Source of the DNA: Gammaproteobacteria bacterium
GTDB taxonomy: Bacteria; Pseudomonadota; Gammaproteobacteria; Coxiellales; Coxiellaceae
Length of the DNA stretch: 64,000 bases
Direction: 5' to 3'
NCBI GenBank assembly: GCA_030425685.1
Contig: JAUIAD010000004.1
Location: forward strand, 62,001 to 126,000
Shown: one piece after another, positions 8,399 to 17,404 of the stretch
How the letters are laid out: each line of letters opens with the position of its first letter
How positions within the stretch are numbered: the stretch's first letter is position 1
Position numbers and translations under genes: made by a program
The notes under the pieces: generated by a model
Told to the model about the DNA's origin: nothing
Databases searched by the model: none
What the model saw: the letters and a program-made list of their open reading frames with translations, nothing else

Positions 8399-9172
8399 TT
8401 ATGGAGAGTTCTCCCATCCAGATTGAACGTTATTTTCAGATCTATCACAGAGCTCTGCCGCTAATTCTGATTTTATATCGCTAAGTGTTATTTTAAGGTT
8501 CGCGAGTGACATTTGCTCAAGATTATCAATAGGGTTTTGCTGATTCTGATTAAAGTTACAAATATCCTCTTTTAGAGATGAGCTCAACATACTAAATTCT
8601 TTTATCGGGCCGGCTACGCACGTAGAGTAGTAGCAAATACTAGCTCCCGCGAGACTGAAAAAAACAAGAAAGATAAAGGTATTTTTCAGCCATAAATCAT
8701 CATAACCTCTTGGAATTTCCAAACAGCTAGTGTCTACAGAGCCATCTTCACAACGAAAAATACGACTTAACTGACTAGCAATGCTCAAACCTCCCAAGTA
8801 GTCGTAGAGGTCGCTATAAATTGCCTGACAGGTTTTATTTGTGTCACAATCCGTTTTTTCTTCCTTCCATTGGTTATCAAGAGCTTTGCTGAGGTAGACT
8901 TGATTTAAACCTTTGTATAACTCCCATGCAGCAGCCGAAAAGGAAAGCATAAAGGCAGCAACTTTAGCCGCTCTTTTTATACATTTCTTTTTGCTGGCTT
9001 CACGATCAATTCTTTTTAAAAAACCACTTAACTGTTCTATTTTTTCGGCATGATCAACGCTTGCGTCACCAACATAATTGACAACCTCTATAGTACCATG
9101 TGGATGTATTTGAGGATGTTGAGAGTTTGATACTAGCGGGCGTTCTGCTTGACTAAATGAGCTATATCTCAT
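8399..9172 (-). CDS. Unknown protein with two membrane segments
   Basis: 257 aa. A polar N-terminus of about 75 residues is followed by membrane segment 1 (AAFMLSFSAAAWELY), a Cys-containing loop of about 80 residues (CDTNKTCQ; FRCEDGSVDTSCLE), membrane segment 2 (TFIFLVFFSLAGASICYY) and a C-terminal helical tail of about 65 residues. The topology suggests both ends in the cytosol (or in the host, if secreted) and the four-Cys loop outside. An AAAGG site just before ATG 9172 argues against the longer TTG start. A TAGGAT -10 lies upstream, but the PmrA-like hexamers before it are poor. Confidence 0.7.
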   Translation of the reverse strand: MRYSSFSQAERPLVSNSQHPQIHPHGTIEVVNYVGDASVDHAEKIEQLSGFLKRIDREASKKKCIKRAAKVAAFMLSFSAAAWELYKGLNQVYLSKALDNQWKEEKTDCDTNKTCQAIYSDLYDYLGGLSIASQLSRIFRCEDGSVDTSCLEIPRGYDDLWLKNTFIFLVFFSLAGASICYYSTCVAGPIKEFSMLSSSLKEDICNFNQNQQNPIDNLEQMSLANLKITLSDIKSELAAELCDRSENNVQSGWENSP

Positions 9173-9398
9173 GACCTTTCTCTTCCCATTGCTATTTAAA
9201 TTAATAAAGGTGAATCCTATCAAAACAAACTTAAGCTAATCCTATATGCAAATATAAATACCAAGTTACTCTCTCAAGGGAATCATTTATTGTAGAATAA
9301 ATGATATTCTTCGTAAAAAATAGAGTGAAACAGCCCTGCAAAAACATCCTTTTTGCTCACCAAACTGAAATCTCTTAATGTTATTTTAATACGCCGAA

Positions 9399-9508
9399 TG
9401 AAGGTGGGCTGCCAAATTAGTATGGCAGGCAAAGGTCGTTGTTTAGATAACATTTTTATTGAACGGCTTTGGCGTAGCTTCAAACAAGAGGAATTCTATT
9501 TGAATAGG
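9399..9508 (+). mobile_element. IS3-family transposase fragment (C-terminal part of OrfB)
   Basis: Encodes SMAGKGRCLDNIFIERLWRS followed by FKQEEFYLN, the conserved region around the third catalytic residue (E of DDE) in IS3-family transposases. Only this piece survives; flanking frames are degenerate. Confidence 0.75.
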
Positions 9509-9834
9509 TGCTTTGCGGTAGGTGCTTGGGTGCTTCGGGTGCTTTGCCATGCTGTTACTTTTGACTTTCTCATTTTCGAGGTGCTTTGCTGGATGGACCT
9601 AAATAGTGTTGGAATGTAAATTGTTGTTGTAGAAAGCGTATTTGGTTTGAGAGGCTGGGGTCAAAAGAGGCGTTTTTGCCGCTTAGGCTATTGATGGTAA
9701 TCTGAATTGTGTTAACGCATTCTTACCCCTCAAAAACAGCATGAAATATAGCATTGTAAGTATCAACGTATTAGCATAATCTCATTTGCGTGGAAGTGTC
9801 AGCAAGATAAAGTGCGATATTGTAGATAGGGTGT

Positions 9835-10266
9835 ATGATGAGAGTACTGAGATTTGTAGTTCGTAGCGTAATCCTTCTTATTATCAGTTTTAATGTGTCC
9901 GCATGGAGCTGTTATAGGCATATTTACAACCATTCCAGCGCCAGCTGGAAATTTACAGCAAGCCCTCAGAATGGAAGCATTTATTTTTTAGGTACGTCCT
10001 GTTCAGCCAATGGTCCTTGTACAATATCAGCTGGGCAAACAGTAGAGCTCCAGTATACGGAAAGCAGTCTAGATATTTCTGGCCTAATGCATATTACAGA
10101 CAGTAACGGTAAACAGCATGCTTTTGGCTATGATAATGGTGATATTATTCATAAATGCCCCTACATCATTCATGACGACAGGCCTGATACACCGCCAGTT
10201 AGTTTAAATGCTAGCGCCAGTGGTGATTATTCAATATCTCCAGGTGGGAACGACTGGAGCTATTAA
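9835..10266 (+). CDS. Secreted Cys-containing protein of unknown function
   Basis: 143 aa with a typical signal peptide (VVRSVILLIISFNVSA, cleavage likely after Ala). The mature part is beta-rich and holds five Cys, including SCYRHIYNHSS, CSANGPCTIS and KCPYI, and ends SPGGNDWSY. There is no family match by eye. AGGG lies just before the ATG pair (9835 and 9838; either could be used). It sits between two IS3 fragments, so it may have arrived with mobile DNA. Confidence 0.7.
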   Translation: MMRVLRFVVRSVILLIISFNVSAWSCYRHIYNHSSASWKFTASPQNGSIYFLGTSCSANGPCTISAGQTVELQYTESSLDISGLMHITDSNGKQHAFGYDNGDIIHKCPYIIHDDRPDTPPVSLNASASGDYSISPGGNDWSY

Positions 10267-10289
10267 CAAGAAAAAATCAGCTAAGGTTA

Positions 10290-10484
10290 TATTTGGCTGC
10301 AGATATTGGTTTATTTTCAAGAAAAGTTGTCGACTGGTCAATAGATAAAAATATGAAAGCGGGATTAGTCAATGATGCCTTGCGTATGGCAATATGGAAA
10401 CGTAAACCTAAGCATGACTTGCTTTGGCATACGGACAGGGGAAGTCGGTATGCTTCTGACAGCCATCGAATAATATTCTACCTG
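10290..10484 (+). mobile_element. IS3-family transposase fragment (central OrfB)
   Basis: Encodes YLAADIGLFSRKVVDWSID and, further on, LLWHTDRGSRYAS, which carry the first two catalytic Asp regions of the IS3/IS150-type integrase core. It stops directly at the tRNA-like sequence. It lies downstream of a C-terminal fragment (9399-9508), so the two pieces are not simply one collinear gene. Confidence 0.8.
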
Positions 10485-10576
10485 GGAGGGATCCGAAGCG
10501 GTCATAACGACACCGACTCGAAATCGGTTGGGGCTTTACGGTCCAGTAGGTTTGAATCCCACCACTCCCTCCGCCA
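10485..10576 (+). tRNA. tRNA-Ser (anticodon CGA), possibly degenerate
   Basis: The acceptor arms GGAGGGA and TCCCTCC pair fully, followed by G and an encoded CCA. The anticodon loop CTCGAAA gives anticodon CGA, and a long variable arm marks class II tRNA-Ser. Two weak points: the D-stem (CCG/CGA) has one mismatch, and the T-arm GTAGG/CCCAC has one mismatch with TTTGAAT in place of TTCGAAT. It may be a functional but diverged gene or a pseudo-tRNA. An IS3 fragment ends exactly at its 5' side and a gene runs up to its 3' side. Confidence 0.65.
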
Positions 10577-10578
10577 TT

Positions 10579-13500
10579 TTAGGCTGCTGGTGCGGTTCTT
10601 AGTTGATTAAATTCGTATTCGGTTTGACAAATTTTCGCTTGTGTATTTGTCATTGGGTTTATGGTCCATTTTTTATTTTTTACGCGGTTATAAACGGAGA
10701 AGAGACCACACTCTGCTGCAAGGGTAGAGCTTGTTGCAACAGCTGCAGTTCCGGCGATAGTTAGTTTAGCAGCAATTCCAGCTAAGATTGGTATTGCAAG
10801 TATTCCTCCACTAAGTATAGTGCCAACCACAACCGCTATAGTAAGTGCTGCGAAGAGGATAATTTTGCGTTTATGTCCACGGTGTTTATTTGAAGAGGTT
10901 TTTAACGCCTTTAATTCTTTTGAATAATGGTTTGTTAGTTGTTGAGTATCTGGGCCTAAATTTTTAGCTATCTGTATAGCTGCTTTGTTAGCTGCTTCTA
11001 TAGCTTTATTTACACCTGCTTTCCCAGGACGTATTTTGCCAATAGCCTTTAATTTGCTTGCAACATAAACTATACAGTCTACGTTGTGTTTATCTTTTTC
11101 AGAGATTGGGAGTCGTTCTACTATTCTTTTCAGCCAGCCAAAATTAGCATTATCACTTAAGACATCTAGCATTAATTGTTTTAAGCAAAAATAAATCCTC
11201 TTTTTCTCTTCGTCTAGTAGTTGGTTAGGCTGCTTTGCGCTAGAGAAAATTTCATTAAATGCAGATCTTTCGTCAGAGATTATGTCAATTTCCACAAAAT
11301 CTCTAGATAACACCCAAAAAGGACGTGGGAATTCGTCACAGATCTCAAGTGCTTTAAGGTACTCAGTAAGAAATTTTTTGTTATTAATAAGTTGATTAAA
11401 AAGTTTGGGTTTTGCAGATTTTAGGGCTTTAATTATCGGTAAAAATGGTTTTTGACGAGGTCGATCGTAATGGTAGGGGGCATAAATTATGTTCGGCAAG
11501 TTCTGTTTTAGAAAGCAATACAGTTGATTATAGTTCACCTTGGAAAGTAATGTCTTAAGCGTCTCAATCTGAGCATTTTTACGTTCTTCTTGGGCTGGCG
11601 TATGCAAGGATGCAAGAATAATGAGTGGGAGGAGGTTGTCGTTAGGTTTATTGTCATTTAGATCGTTTACTAATTTCCCTTGAAATATATTTGTATTGCC
11701 TATGCTCATTAGGATTGAAACTGTTTTGCTGTCGAAATTGGTAATTGCTTGGCGCAATATGCTTCCCTTGGCTTTTTCACTGTACTGTTTGGAAGAGAGG
11801 TATTGCGTTAGCTCGTCAATAAATAAATTCTTAGCATATTTTTCGTTAAGATGATTGGCGATGCAGCGACTCAATCTATAATTTCCATATTTAAAGCCTA
11901 GTTGTACAGCCATCTTTATGAGTTTTTTTTCAAGGTAAGTAGGTAGTGGTGATTGTTTTCCTACGGGGAAAAAACATGAGAGTCCGTCTTTGATTAGTTG
12001 ATTATTTTTATAATCCTTGGTAAGTCTGTGAAGCAAACCGTAGTAAATCAAAGGGAATTTCTTATCATTCGTAAGCTCCAAAAACAACTTTGGTGATTTA
12101 TTTTTAATTTCATTAAAAATAATATTAATGCTTTTCCAACGAATATTTTTGCTGCGCACTTCGTCTTTAAGAAATATTCTTAACTCTTGTACATCTAAAT
12201 GTGGCAATAAATTTTCAATGCTTTCTTTAATCTTATCCGCGGGTAGGGAGAGTAAAAGTGAAAAAGCCGTTTTATTGTAGGAGGGGAGTTTAGTGAATAG
12301 TAATGTTGGCTTATGATGTATTAGAATCTCTATGAGTTTAATCTTACCGTTTTCTATTGCATGTTCAAGGTAACTTTCCCATTCAAGAGCGGCTCCGCTT
12401 GCGGGAGTACCTAGCTTAATAAATGTCTTAACCATAGATAAATTATTGTTTTCGACGGCGAGACCTAAAAGTAGTTTGGTTATTTCACTTTTAACATCAG
12501 GGTGAAAACTAAGTCTACGTTTTAAGGATGTTAATTTGACGCAGAGTTTATATAGCTCGTATTTAAATTTTTGGCAGTTAGAGCTTATATTGGAAAGAAT
12601 CATTTTCATTGATAATATATCGCCTATCTCAATAGCGACATCCACAGCTGTTTCATGGTAAGAGTTTTTTAGTGTGATATCTGCACCTGCGTCACAAAGG
12701 GCAGCGATGGCTAGGTGGTTTTTATATTTTACAGAATAGTGAAGAGGGCTCCATTTATAAGGGCTTATATCATTAGTATTAATATCTACTTTATTATTTT
12801 TTTCAAGGATCGAGGCTAAAAAAGATGTTTCCATATTGTAGACTGATGACCAGTACACCGCTCTAGCTAGCTCTTTATTAGGAACGTTGCCTTTTTTTAA
12901 TATCGCGTTAAATAGTTCTTCGTTATTTGATTCAATAATTAGTCTTAAAGTGTCTTTTTTGTGTGCGCAGACAAGTGCGCCATTGTTCAAAAATTTTAAA
13001 GCAGCTTGGGTATCATTTTTTTTAATGGCGAAATATAAGGCTTGGTTGCGACTTTCCTGAAAATTTAGTGCTAGTTGATTAGCGAGACATTTATCAGTCT
13101 TCTTCTCCTTAAGTAGTAAATATCTTGCTTCACTTCCTTCTTTTCTTCCTATTTCTTTTTCTATGATTTTTACAGCTAGATTATATTTCTGCCTCTTTAT
13201 GGCCAAACCTAAGGCTAATGTTTTATTGGGTTCTTCTTTGGCAAAATCGGCTTTGGCGCCAAGCTCTAGTAAGGTATTGGCTTCTTCATATTGTTTTTTA
13301 TCTATAGCAATGAGTAAATATTGATTTAGCGCTCTTTGGTATGGCTTGAGTTGGTGCCCGTAGCGGAGGCTTATGCGTTCGACCATTGTGATAAAATCGC
13401 TGACCGGCATTGTGTAACCGGAGTTGTTTAAGACGTAAAAGAATGCTCTATAGATATAGGATAAGTAGAGTCCAAATTGATTGTTGGGTCCAATGTAGTC

Positions 13501-14754
13501 GACATTGGTAATGCTTTGACGTATTTCCTTGAGGCAGCTTAGCGATAAATTTTCAGGGTGAGTGCATTTAAAAATATTTACATAGGTTTGATAAGGGTCT
13601 GATCTGTAATAAATTTGATTGCTAAATTCGTAGGTAATAATCTCTTGCCAATTTTTTTTAATAATCTCATCAAAGAATAGTTGACTGCTCTCGTAGCTCA
13701 GTGAGGATGCTATACCAGACATCCATCTAAGATTTTTTTTTATATAGTTTATTGTATCGTAACTAAGGTTTTTGTAATCTTTGCGATCTAAATCTAAAAA
13801 ATTCAACAGCCTTTCGCAAACAGGGTCTTTCCTTTTTTTTTCTATAGCATGGTGATAATCATATTGTTGTCTTTTCTTATAATAATAGTATGGTTGACTT
13901 GAGCTTGAATAGATGCTGATCGGTATTTCATAACCTTCTGGATATTTTTTGTTATTTTCTTGGCATAATGCTTTTAATCGACGACGCATATCACTTTGTC
14001 GTATTAACGTTAAAAATCTTGCTCTTAAAGATCGTATTCCCGCTTCTTCAAAAACAACTAAAGAACATCTTCCATCCATTTTCCATTTTGCTCTGATAAG
14101 GCACTCGTTATGATCATCCAGCCTTTTTTCTTCTGAAGACGCTTGTACTTTGAGAAGGTGTTTTTTAAAGCTTGGTATACAATTAAAAAAGAAACCTTCC
14201 TCCTTTCTTAATGAGTAGTTTAGATTAGCAACATGCCTGCTACGTGCATAGTAACCTCGATCATAGGTTGATTGATCATAGGTAGAAATAGAGTGAACTT
14301 TTGCATACTCTTGGGCTAATCCTGCTTCCTTATCTTCCTTACCGATATCGCAAGGGATTCGTAAACCTGAAAGCAGACTATGTCGAAGTTTTGTGCCCCA
14401 TCGGATTCCATTTTTAATTACATAGCGTCCAAAAGGAGGTGGTAGTAGGTTTGCTTGTGGATCAGCAAAAGTAAAAGACTGTGGTTTAGAAAAGCCTTCG
14501 TTATTCGCAAACATCCTATCTTTACGGATTTCATGCACTCCCATTGCATTGTATCTAAAGGTTGAATCTTTTTTATCTTTACATCGCTTTCCTGTTCTGT
14601 ATAGCCACTCTTTGCCTTTTATATTATGCGGGTTGGTGATACTGTAAAGAGTCTCCCGCCATGAGTTACTCCGTGGTTCACTTAAATCTTCGGATACAGC
14701 ACATGGGTACACTGTTTTAAAGAACATGGCTGAATTTAAATTATATGCTCTCAT
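10579..14754 (-). CDS. Giant ankyrin-repeat protein with C-terminal membrane segment, candidate effector
   Basis: 1391 aa. The N-terminal ~350 residues are basic and unlike known domains. The middle contains ankyrin-type helical repeats; the clearest are about residues 655-720 (WSPLHYSVKYKNHLAIAALC, then DAGADITLKNSYHETAVDVA), with degenerate ones before (ALEFLNNGALV; EANTLLELGAKADFA) and after. A long hydrophobic stretch at about 1290-1350 (IILFAALTIAVVVGTILSGG ...) is followed by a short tail, so the protein could be tail-anchored in a target membrane. GAGG lies 9 nt before the ATG. It is 43 bp downstream of the 222-aa gene on the same strand and probably shares its PmrA-type promoter at 15537-15569. 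Ankyrin proteins are a common effector class in Legionella and Coxiella. Confidence 0.88.
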   Translation of the reverse strand: MRAYNLNSAMFFKTVYPCAVSEDLSEPRSNSWRETLYSITNPHNIKGKEWLYRTGKRCKDKKDSTFRYNAMGVHEIRKDRMFANNEGFSKPQSFTFADPQANLLPPPFGRYVIKNGIRWGTKLRHSLLSGLRIPCDIGKEDKEAGLAQEYAKVHSISTYDQSTYDRGYYARSRHVANLNYSLRKEEGFFFNCIPSFKKHLLKVQASSEEKRLDDHNECLIRAKWKMDGRCSLVVFEEAGIRSLRARFLTLIRQSDMRRRLKALCQENNKKYPEGYEIPISIYSSSSQPYYYYKKRQQYDYHHAIEKKRKDPVCERLLNFLDLDRKDYKNLSYDTINYIKKNLRWMSGIASSLSYESSQLFFDEIIKKNWQEIITYEFSNQIYYRSDPYQTYVNIFKCTHPENLSLSCLKEIRQSITNVDYIGPNNQFGLYLSYIYRAFFYVLNNSGYTMPVSDFITMVERISLRYGHQLKPYQRALNQYLLIAIDKKQYEEANTLLELGAKADFAKEEPNKTLALGLAIKRQKYNLAVKIIEKEIGRKEGSEARYLLLKEKKTDKCLANQLALNFQESRNQALYFAIKKNDTQAALKFLNNGALVCAHKKDTLRLIIESNNEELFNAILKKGNVPNKELARAVYWSSVYNMETSFLASILEKNNKVDINTNDISPYKWSPLHYSVKYKNHLAIAALCDAGADITLKNSYHETAVDVAIEIGDILSMKMILSNISSNCQKFKYELYKLCVKLTSLKRRLSFHPDVKSEITKLLLGLAVENNNLSMVKTFIKLGTPASGAALEWESYLEHAIENGKIKLIEILIHHKPTLLFTKLPSYNKTAFSLLLSLPADKIKESIENLLPHLDVQELRIFLKDEVRSKNIRWKSINIIFNEIKNKSPKLFLELTNDKKFPLIYYGLLHRLTKDYKNNQLIKDGLSCFFPVGKQSPLPTYLEKKLIKMAVQLGFKYGNYRLSRCIANHLNEKYAKNLFIDELTQYLSSKQYSEKAKGSILRQAITNFDSKTVSILMSIGNTNIFQGKLVNDLNDNKPNDNLLPLIILASLHTPAQEERKNAQIETLKTLLSKVNYNQLYCFLKQNLPNIIYAPYHYDRPRQKPFLPIIKALKSAKPKLFNQLINNKKFLTEYLKALEICDEFPRPFWVLSRDFVEIDIISDERSAFNEIFSSAKQPNQLLDEEKKRIYFCLKQLMLDVLSDNANFGWLKRIVERLPISEKDKHNVDCIVYVASKLKAIGKIRPGKAGVNKAIEAANKAAIQIAKNLGPDTQQLTNHYSKELKALKTSSNKHRGHKRKIILFAALTIAVVVGTILSGGILAIPILAGIAAKLTIAGTAAVATSSTLAAECGLFSVYNRVKNKKWTINPMTNTQAKICQTEYEFNQLRTAPAA

Positions 14755-14797
14755 GTGCTCGTCCTCAAAAGCAGTAATTATATTTGACCTGTTGTAA

Positions 14798-15466
14798 TTA
14801 GCTTGGATTCACCGCTGGTAAGGCCGTACCTTCTTGTTGTGCTATCGCATGTTGCCTTTCAATATCACAAGCTCTAAATAAGCCCGCTTCATTTTCATAA
14901 TTTGTTTGAGATGAGGGTTTGATGCTTTCTAAGCTTGGCATATCAAATATATTGGCGACCAAACTCCATGCGTCATTATGGATGCGTAAGTATTCTATGT
15001 TAGGAATATATTTTAAGTTGTGAGGATGATGTATGTTTCCTCCAGAGTGATTCCTATATTGTTTTGATGTATTCCGTAGTGCGGGAATTTTAAAGCTAAG
15101 AGATGCCTTCAATATTTTATGTTGCTGCTTTTGCAATGCTATTTGACACCTTTTGCCTTGTTGTTTGTTCTCAAAAATTACTTGTACAAATTTCGTTCCG
15201 CGCTGTAGTGCTTTACATGGGAATGATGGTCTCTCATTTAGCTCTGTTGTTGGTGTTTTTATTGATTTTGAAGTTTTGCCATCTTGTTCATTTTTATGCT
15301 CCTCACTTGATTGATTAGATCGGTTATGGTGCTGCAATTTATTGTTATCTTTTATTGCAGAGTGAGGGCCAATTGCGCGATGTGAATTTTGTTTGTCAGT
15401 TCGATCTTGGCGGATTGTATTAAATAGTGTCATTTCTAGCAATGTATTTTTGCTTCGTTGGCGCAT
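14798..15466 (-). CDS. Hydrophilic protein of unknown function, first gene of the ankyrin operon
   Basis: 222 aa, basic and rich in Gln, Asn, Ser and Lys. The N-terminal ~90 residues look disordered (HHNRSNQSSEEHKNEQDGKT). A short beta-like segment around residues 85-105 (TKFVQVIFENKQQGKRCQIAL) is the only part that looks folded. No family is recognised. GAGGT precedes the ATG. It is followed 43 bp later by the 1391-aa ankyrin gene, which suggests a two-gene unit with a joint role. Confidence 0.68.
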   Translation of the reverse strand: MRQRSKNTLLEMTLFNTIRQDRTDKQNSHRAIGPHSAIKDNNKLQHHNRSNQSSEEHKNEQDGKTSKSIKTPTTELNERPSFPCKALQRGTKFVQVIFENKQQGKRCQIALQKQQHKILKASLSFKIPALRNTSKQYRNHSGGNIHHPHNLKYIPNIEYLRIHNDAWSLVANIFDMPSLESIKPSSQTNYENEAGLFRACDIERQHAIAQQEGTALPAVNPS

Positions 15467-15536
15467 TGTAACCTCGTATATATTGTTATATTGTCTAACT
15501 CCAGGTGTGTATTTTGTGTTCCCTTTATTTACATAA

Positions 15537-15569
15537 ACATTATCATATAAATATTAAAATAATATTAAA
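15537..15569 (-). promoter_or_regulatory. PmrA-type promoter of the ankyrin operon
   Basis: TTTAAT-N5-TTTAAT, with ATATT after each hexamer, then TAATGT (or GATAAT two bases earlier) as -10 on the minus strand. This is one of the closest matches in the window to the Legionella form of the box. Confidence 0.75.
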
Positions 15570-15678
15570 TTCAGGTGATATTCTCATATGATGGTTTTTA
15601 GGCTGCTACAGTTTGAGAAGCTGGTTAGAGTGAATGCTGTTGTGTAAATTCTAAAATTGCACATTAAATCAGAAGAAT

Positions 15679-15837
15679 ATGCTAAAATGCATGGGAGGAT
15701 TGAATGGTGTATTAGGTACGATCAAAAATCACCATACCTTGGCGATTGTCACAACAGGTTCAGGTAAGACCACGACCGTATGTAATATCATCGAATGTGC
15801 GAAACAAAACAAAATGGTTGTATTTTATCAAATAAAA
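15679..15837 (+). pseudogene. Fragment of a DEAD/DEAH-type helicase or restriction ATPase
   Basis: The frame encodes LAIVTTGSGKTTTVCNIIE, a Walker A motif in the context seen in superfamily 2 helicases and type I/III restriction subunits. The frame then runs into the palindromic repeat at 15838-15857 and ends, and no further helicase motifs are found. This is a gene relic. Confidence 0.5.
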
Positions 15838-15857
15838 GGGCGCAGCATGCTGTGCCC
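15838..15857. repeat. Palindromic repeat GGGCGCAGCATGCTGTGCCC
   Basis: A 20-bp near-perfect palindrome (one G-T type mismatch), of the same family as the copies at 29004-29022, 29069-29088 and 29143-29162. It lies in the gap between converging reading frames, with AAAA before and TTT after, so it may work as a terminator on both strands. Confidence 0.6.
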
Positions 15858-15871
15858 TTTCTAGTTTTTTA

Positions 15872-16276
15872 CTAGAATCCTTTAGCTTTCAATTCAGGCA
15901 TAACCTTTGCAATTCCTCGAATACCTAGATCAAGGGCAAGACCTGATGCTTCGTAAGGTGTTTCAATATCCCTGTCAAAATAAGTGTTTTCACTACCATC
16001 CAATATAATTTTTTCTAAAGCGCTGGCATACTGGTAGCATGTTGGTCTTTCTTCTGGGTCGCTAACGCCATAATAAATAAATGCAGCAATTTCAGCGCGC
16101 GCCCAATCACCAAAGGTAACACCGGGTCTAAAATCACGTTTCATAAAAGGACGATAAGCAGGGTTACATGGATCAATAAAGGTAGTGTCTTTGGATAAGC
16201 TTGTTGTTTTGGTTGAGGTCATCATATCCCAACCATTGTACTCTTCATTGTTGCTGTCAGAGATCATGGTAGTCAT
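15872..16276 (-). CDS. Unknown 134-aa protein
   Basis: Family not recognised. It has a Ser/Thr-rich N-terminus (residues 1-32), a central part with FGDWARAEIAAFIYYGVSDP and CYQYASALEKIILDG, and no membrane segment. The ATG overlaps the stop of an upstream frame (ATGA), which suggests translational coupling with 16273-16449. The palindrome at 15838-15857 is the likely terminator. Confidence 0.6.
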   Translation of the reverse strand: MTTMISDSNNEEYNGWDMMTSTKTTSLSKDTTFIDPCNPAYRPFMKRDFRPGVTFGDWARAEIAAFIYYGVSDPEERPTCYQYASALEKIILDGSENTYFDRDIETPYEASGLALDLGIRGIAKVMPELKAKGF

Positions 16277-16449
16277 AGCGTTCTTAGTCTTTTCATTTTA
16301 CTGTTTGTGCCACCTTTAGAATATTTATCAACATCCAATCCCAGTCCGACTGCGCTTGTGAGAGCGCCGACTCCACAAAGAGTAGAGCTGTACGTAGCTA
16401 AGCTGACCGATGATTTAATGGCTGCTGGTGCTTTGTTGATCTGAGCCAA
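16273..16449 (-). CDS. Possible 58-aa protein coupled to the next gene (or truncated gene)
   Basis: An open frame ends in TGA overlapping the downstream ATG (ATGA). The only start codon is TTG at 16449, with AAAGGAG 13-14 nt upstream, which is long. It contains a hydrophobic Gly/Ala/Leu segment (LCGVGALTSAVGLGLDV) and a basic end (KMKRLRTL). It may be the 3' remainder of a larger gene. Confidence 0.3.
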   Translation of the reverse strand: MAQINKAPAAIKSSVSLATYSSTLCGVGALTSAVGLGLDVDKYSKGGTNSKMKRLRTL

Positions 16450-16599
16450 TGAGTCAGTGTTTACTCCTTTACCTCTCCATCAGAATAAGTTTTATTTAAA
16501 CGATTGTCAGCTGCTAGCCAGAGTAAAGACTTAGCAAGCGCCTATCTTTAGAGTGAAATTGTAATGAGATAACAAAAACTCACAGAATTAAAGCCACAA

Positions 16600-16791
16600 G
16601 TGTGGCTTGGGCTGATGCAAGGAATTCACGCAAATGCTGCCTGCGCACATTGCCGTTTATGTGATATTCATCCCTTTGCGAATGGTAATGGTCAAAGCTC
16701 GATTATAGGCCGCGCGATCTATAGTAAGCCACGATTAAGCCAAAGGGATTTTTGTAGCAGTGAAGAGAGGTTGCCGATGCCGCAGCAATAG
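16600..16791 (+). pseudogene. Fic-domain fragment
   Basis: Encodes CRLCDIHPFANGNGQSS. This matches the Fic/AMPylator active-site motif HPFx(D/N)GNGR with the final Arg replaced by Gln. Only about 60 codons are open and no other part of a Fic protein is seen on either side, so this is a relic. Confidence 0.55.
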
Positions 16792-16940
16792 TTTGTAACA
16801 CAATGCTGGTCGGTTTTATCGATATCTCTAGATGTAAGATAAATTTTTACGAGCAGCTAACTGGACAGCTTGCGCCTTTAAAAGATAGGGTTACTTTCCA
16901 CTATTTGAGAGTGGGGGTTTGGGTTTAAATTTTATTTGCT

Positions 16941-17387
16941 CTAGTCAAAATAGCGCTCCCACATCGATAGCAGCATTTCTTGCTCTTCGTCGGTCATTTT
17001 TTTAAACCAGTTTCTGGCAACGCGCACAACGTGCTCGTTATTTAGTTCAACGACTTTTTTTCCCTTTGATAATAATGATACTTCAACAATTCGCTTGTCA
17101 GTTTTCCGTTTTGCTTTTTTTACGTATTTGTTTCTTACCAGTCGGTCTACCATCTGGGTGATATTGGCTTTAGAAAAATGCATCGTCTCTGCCAATTGGC
17201 TCATGGTGCAAGGTTCGCTGTCGCCTATAGCCAGCACAATTTGCAATTGTGCTGTGCTAATATTGCCGGCTAGTTTTAAAAACTCACGTTCCGATTCCAG
17301 TGTGACTTCGCGCATTTTAGCATTGCACTGTAGGAAGCGGTTCACTCGTTCGTCTAGTTTGTCGTTTTCATTTTGTGAGTCATTCAC
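16941..17387 (-). CDS. MarR-family transcriptional regulator
   Basis: 148 aa, the normal length. A dimerisation helix at each end encloses a winged helix-turn-helix, with the recognition region TMSQLAETMHFSKANITQMV and the wing KRKTDKRIVEVSLLSKGK. It binds DNA as a dimer, usually as a repressor released by a small molecule. It is 17 bp downstream of the 174-aa gene, so the two form an operon whose promoter (17966-17994) contains a matching palindrome. This strongly suggests autoregulation. Confidence 0.9.
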   Translation of the reverse strand: MNDSQNENDKLDERVNRFLQCNAKMREVTLESEREFLKLAGNISTAQLQIVLAIGDSEPCTMSQLAETMHFSKANITQMVDRLVRNKYVKKAKRKTDKRIVEVSLLSKGKKVVELNNEHVVRVARNWFKKMTDEEQEMLLSMWERYFD

Positions 17388-17404
17388 GGTTACGTTCCTT
17401 CTAA

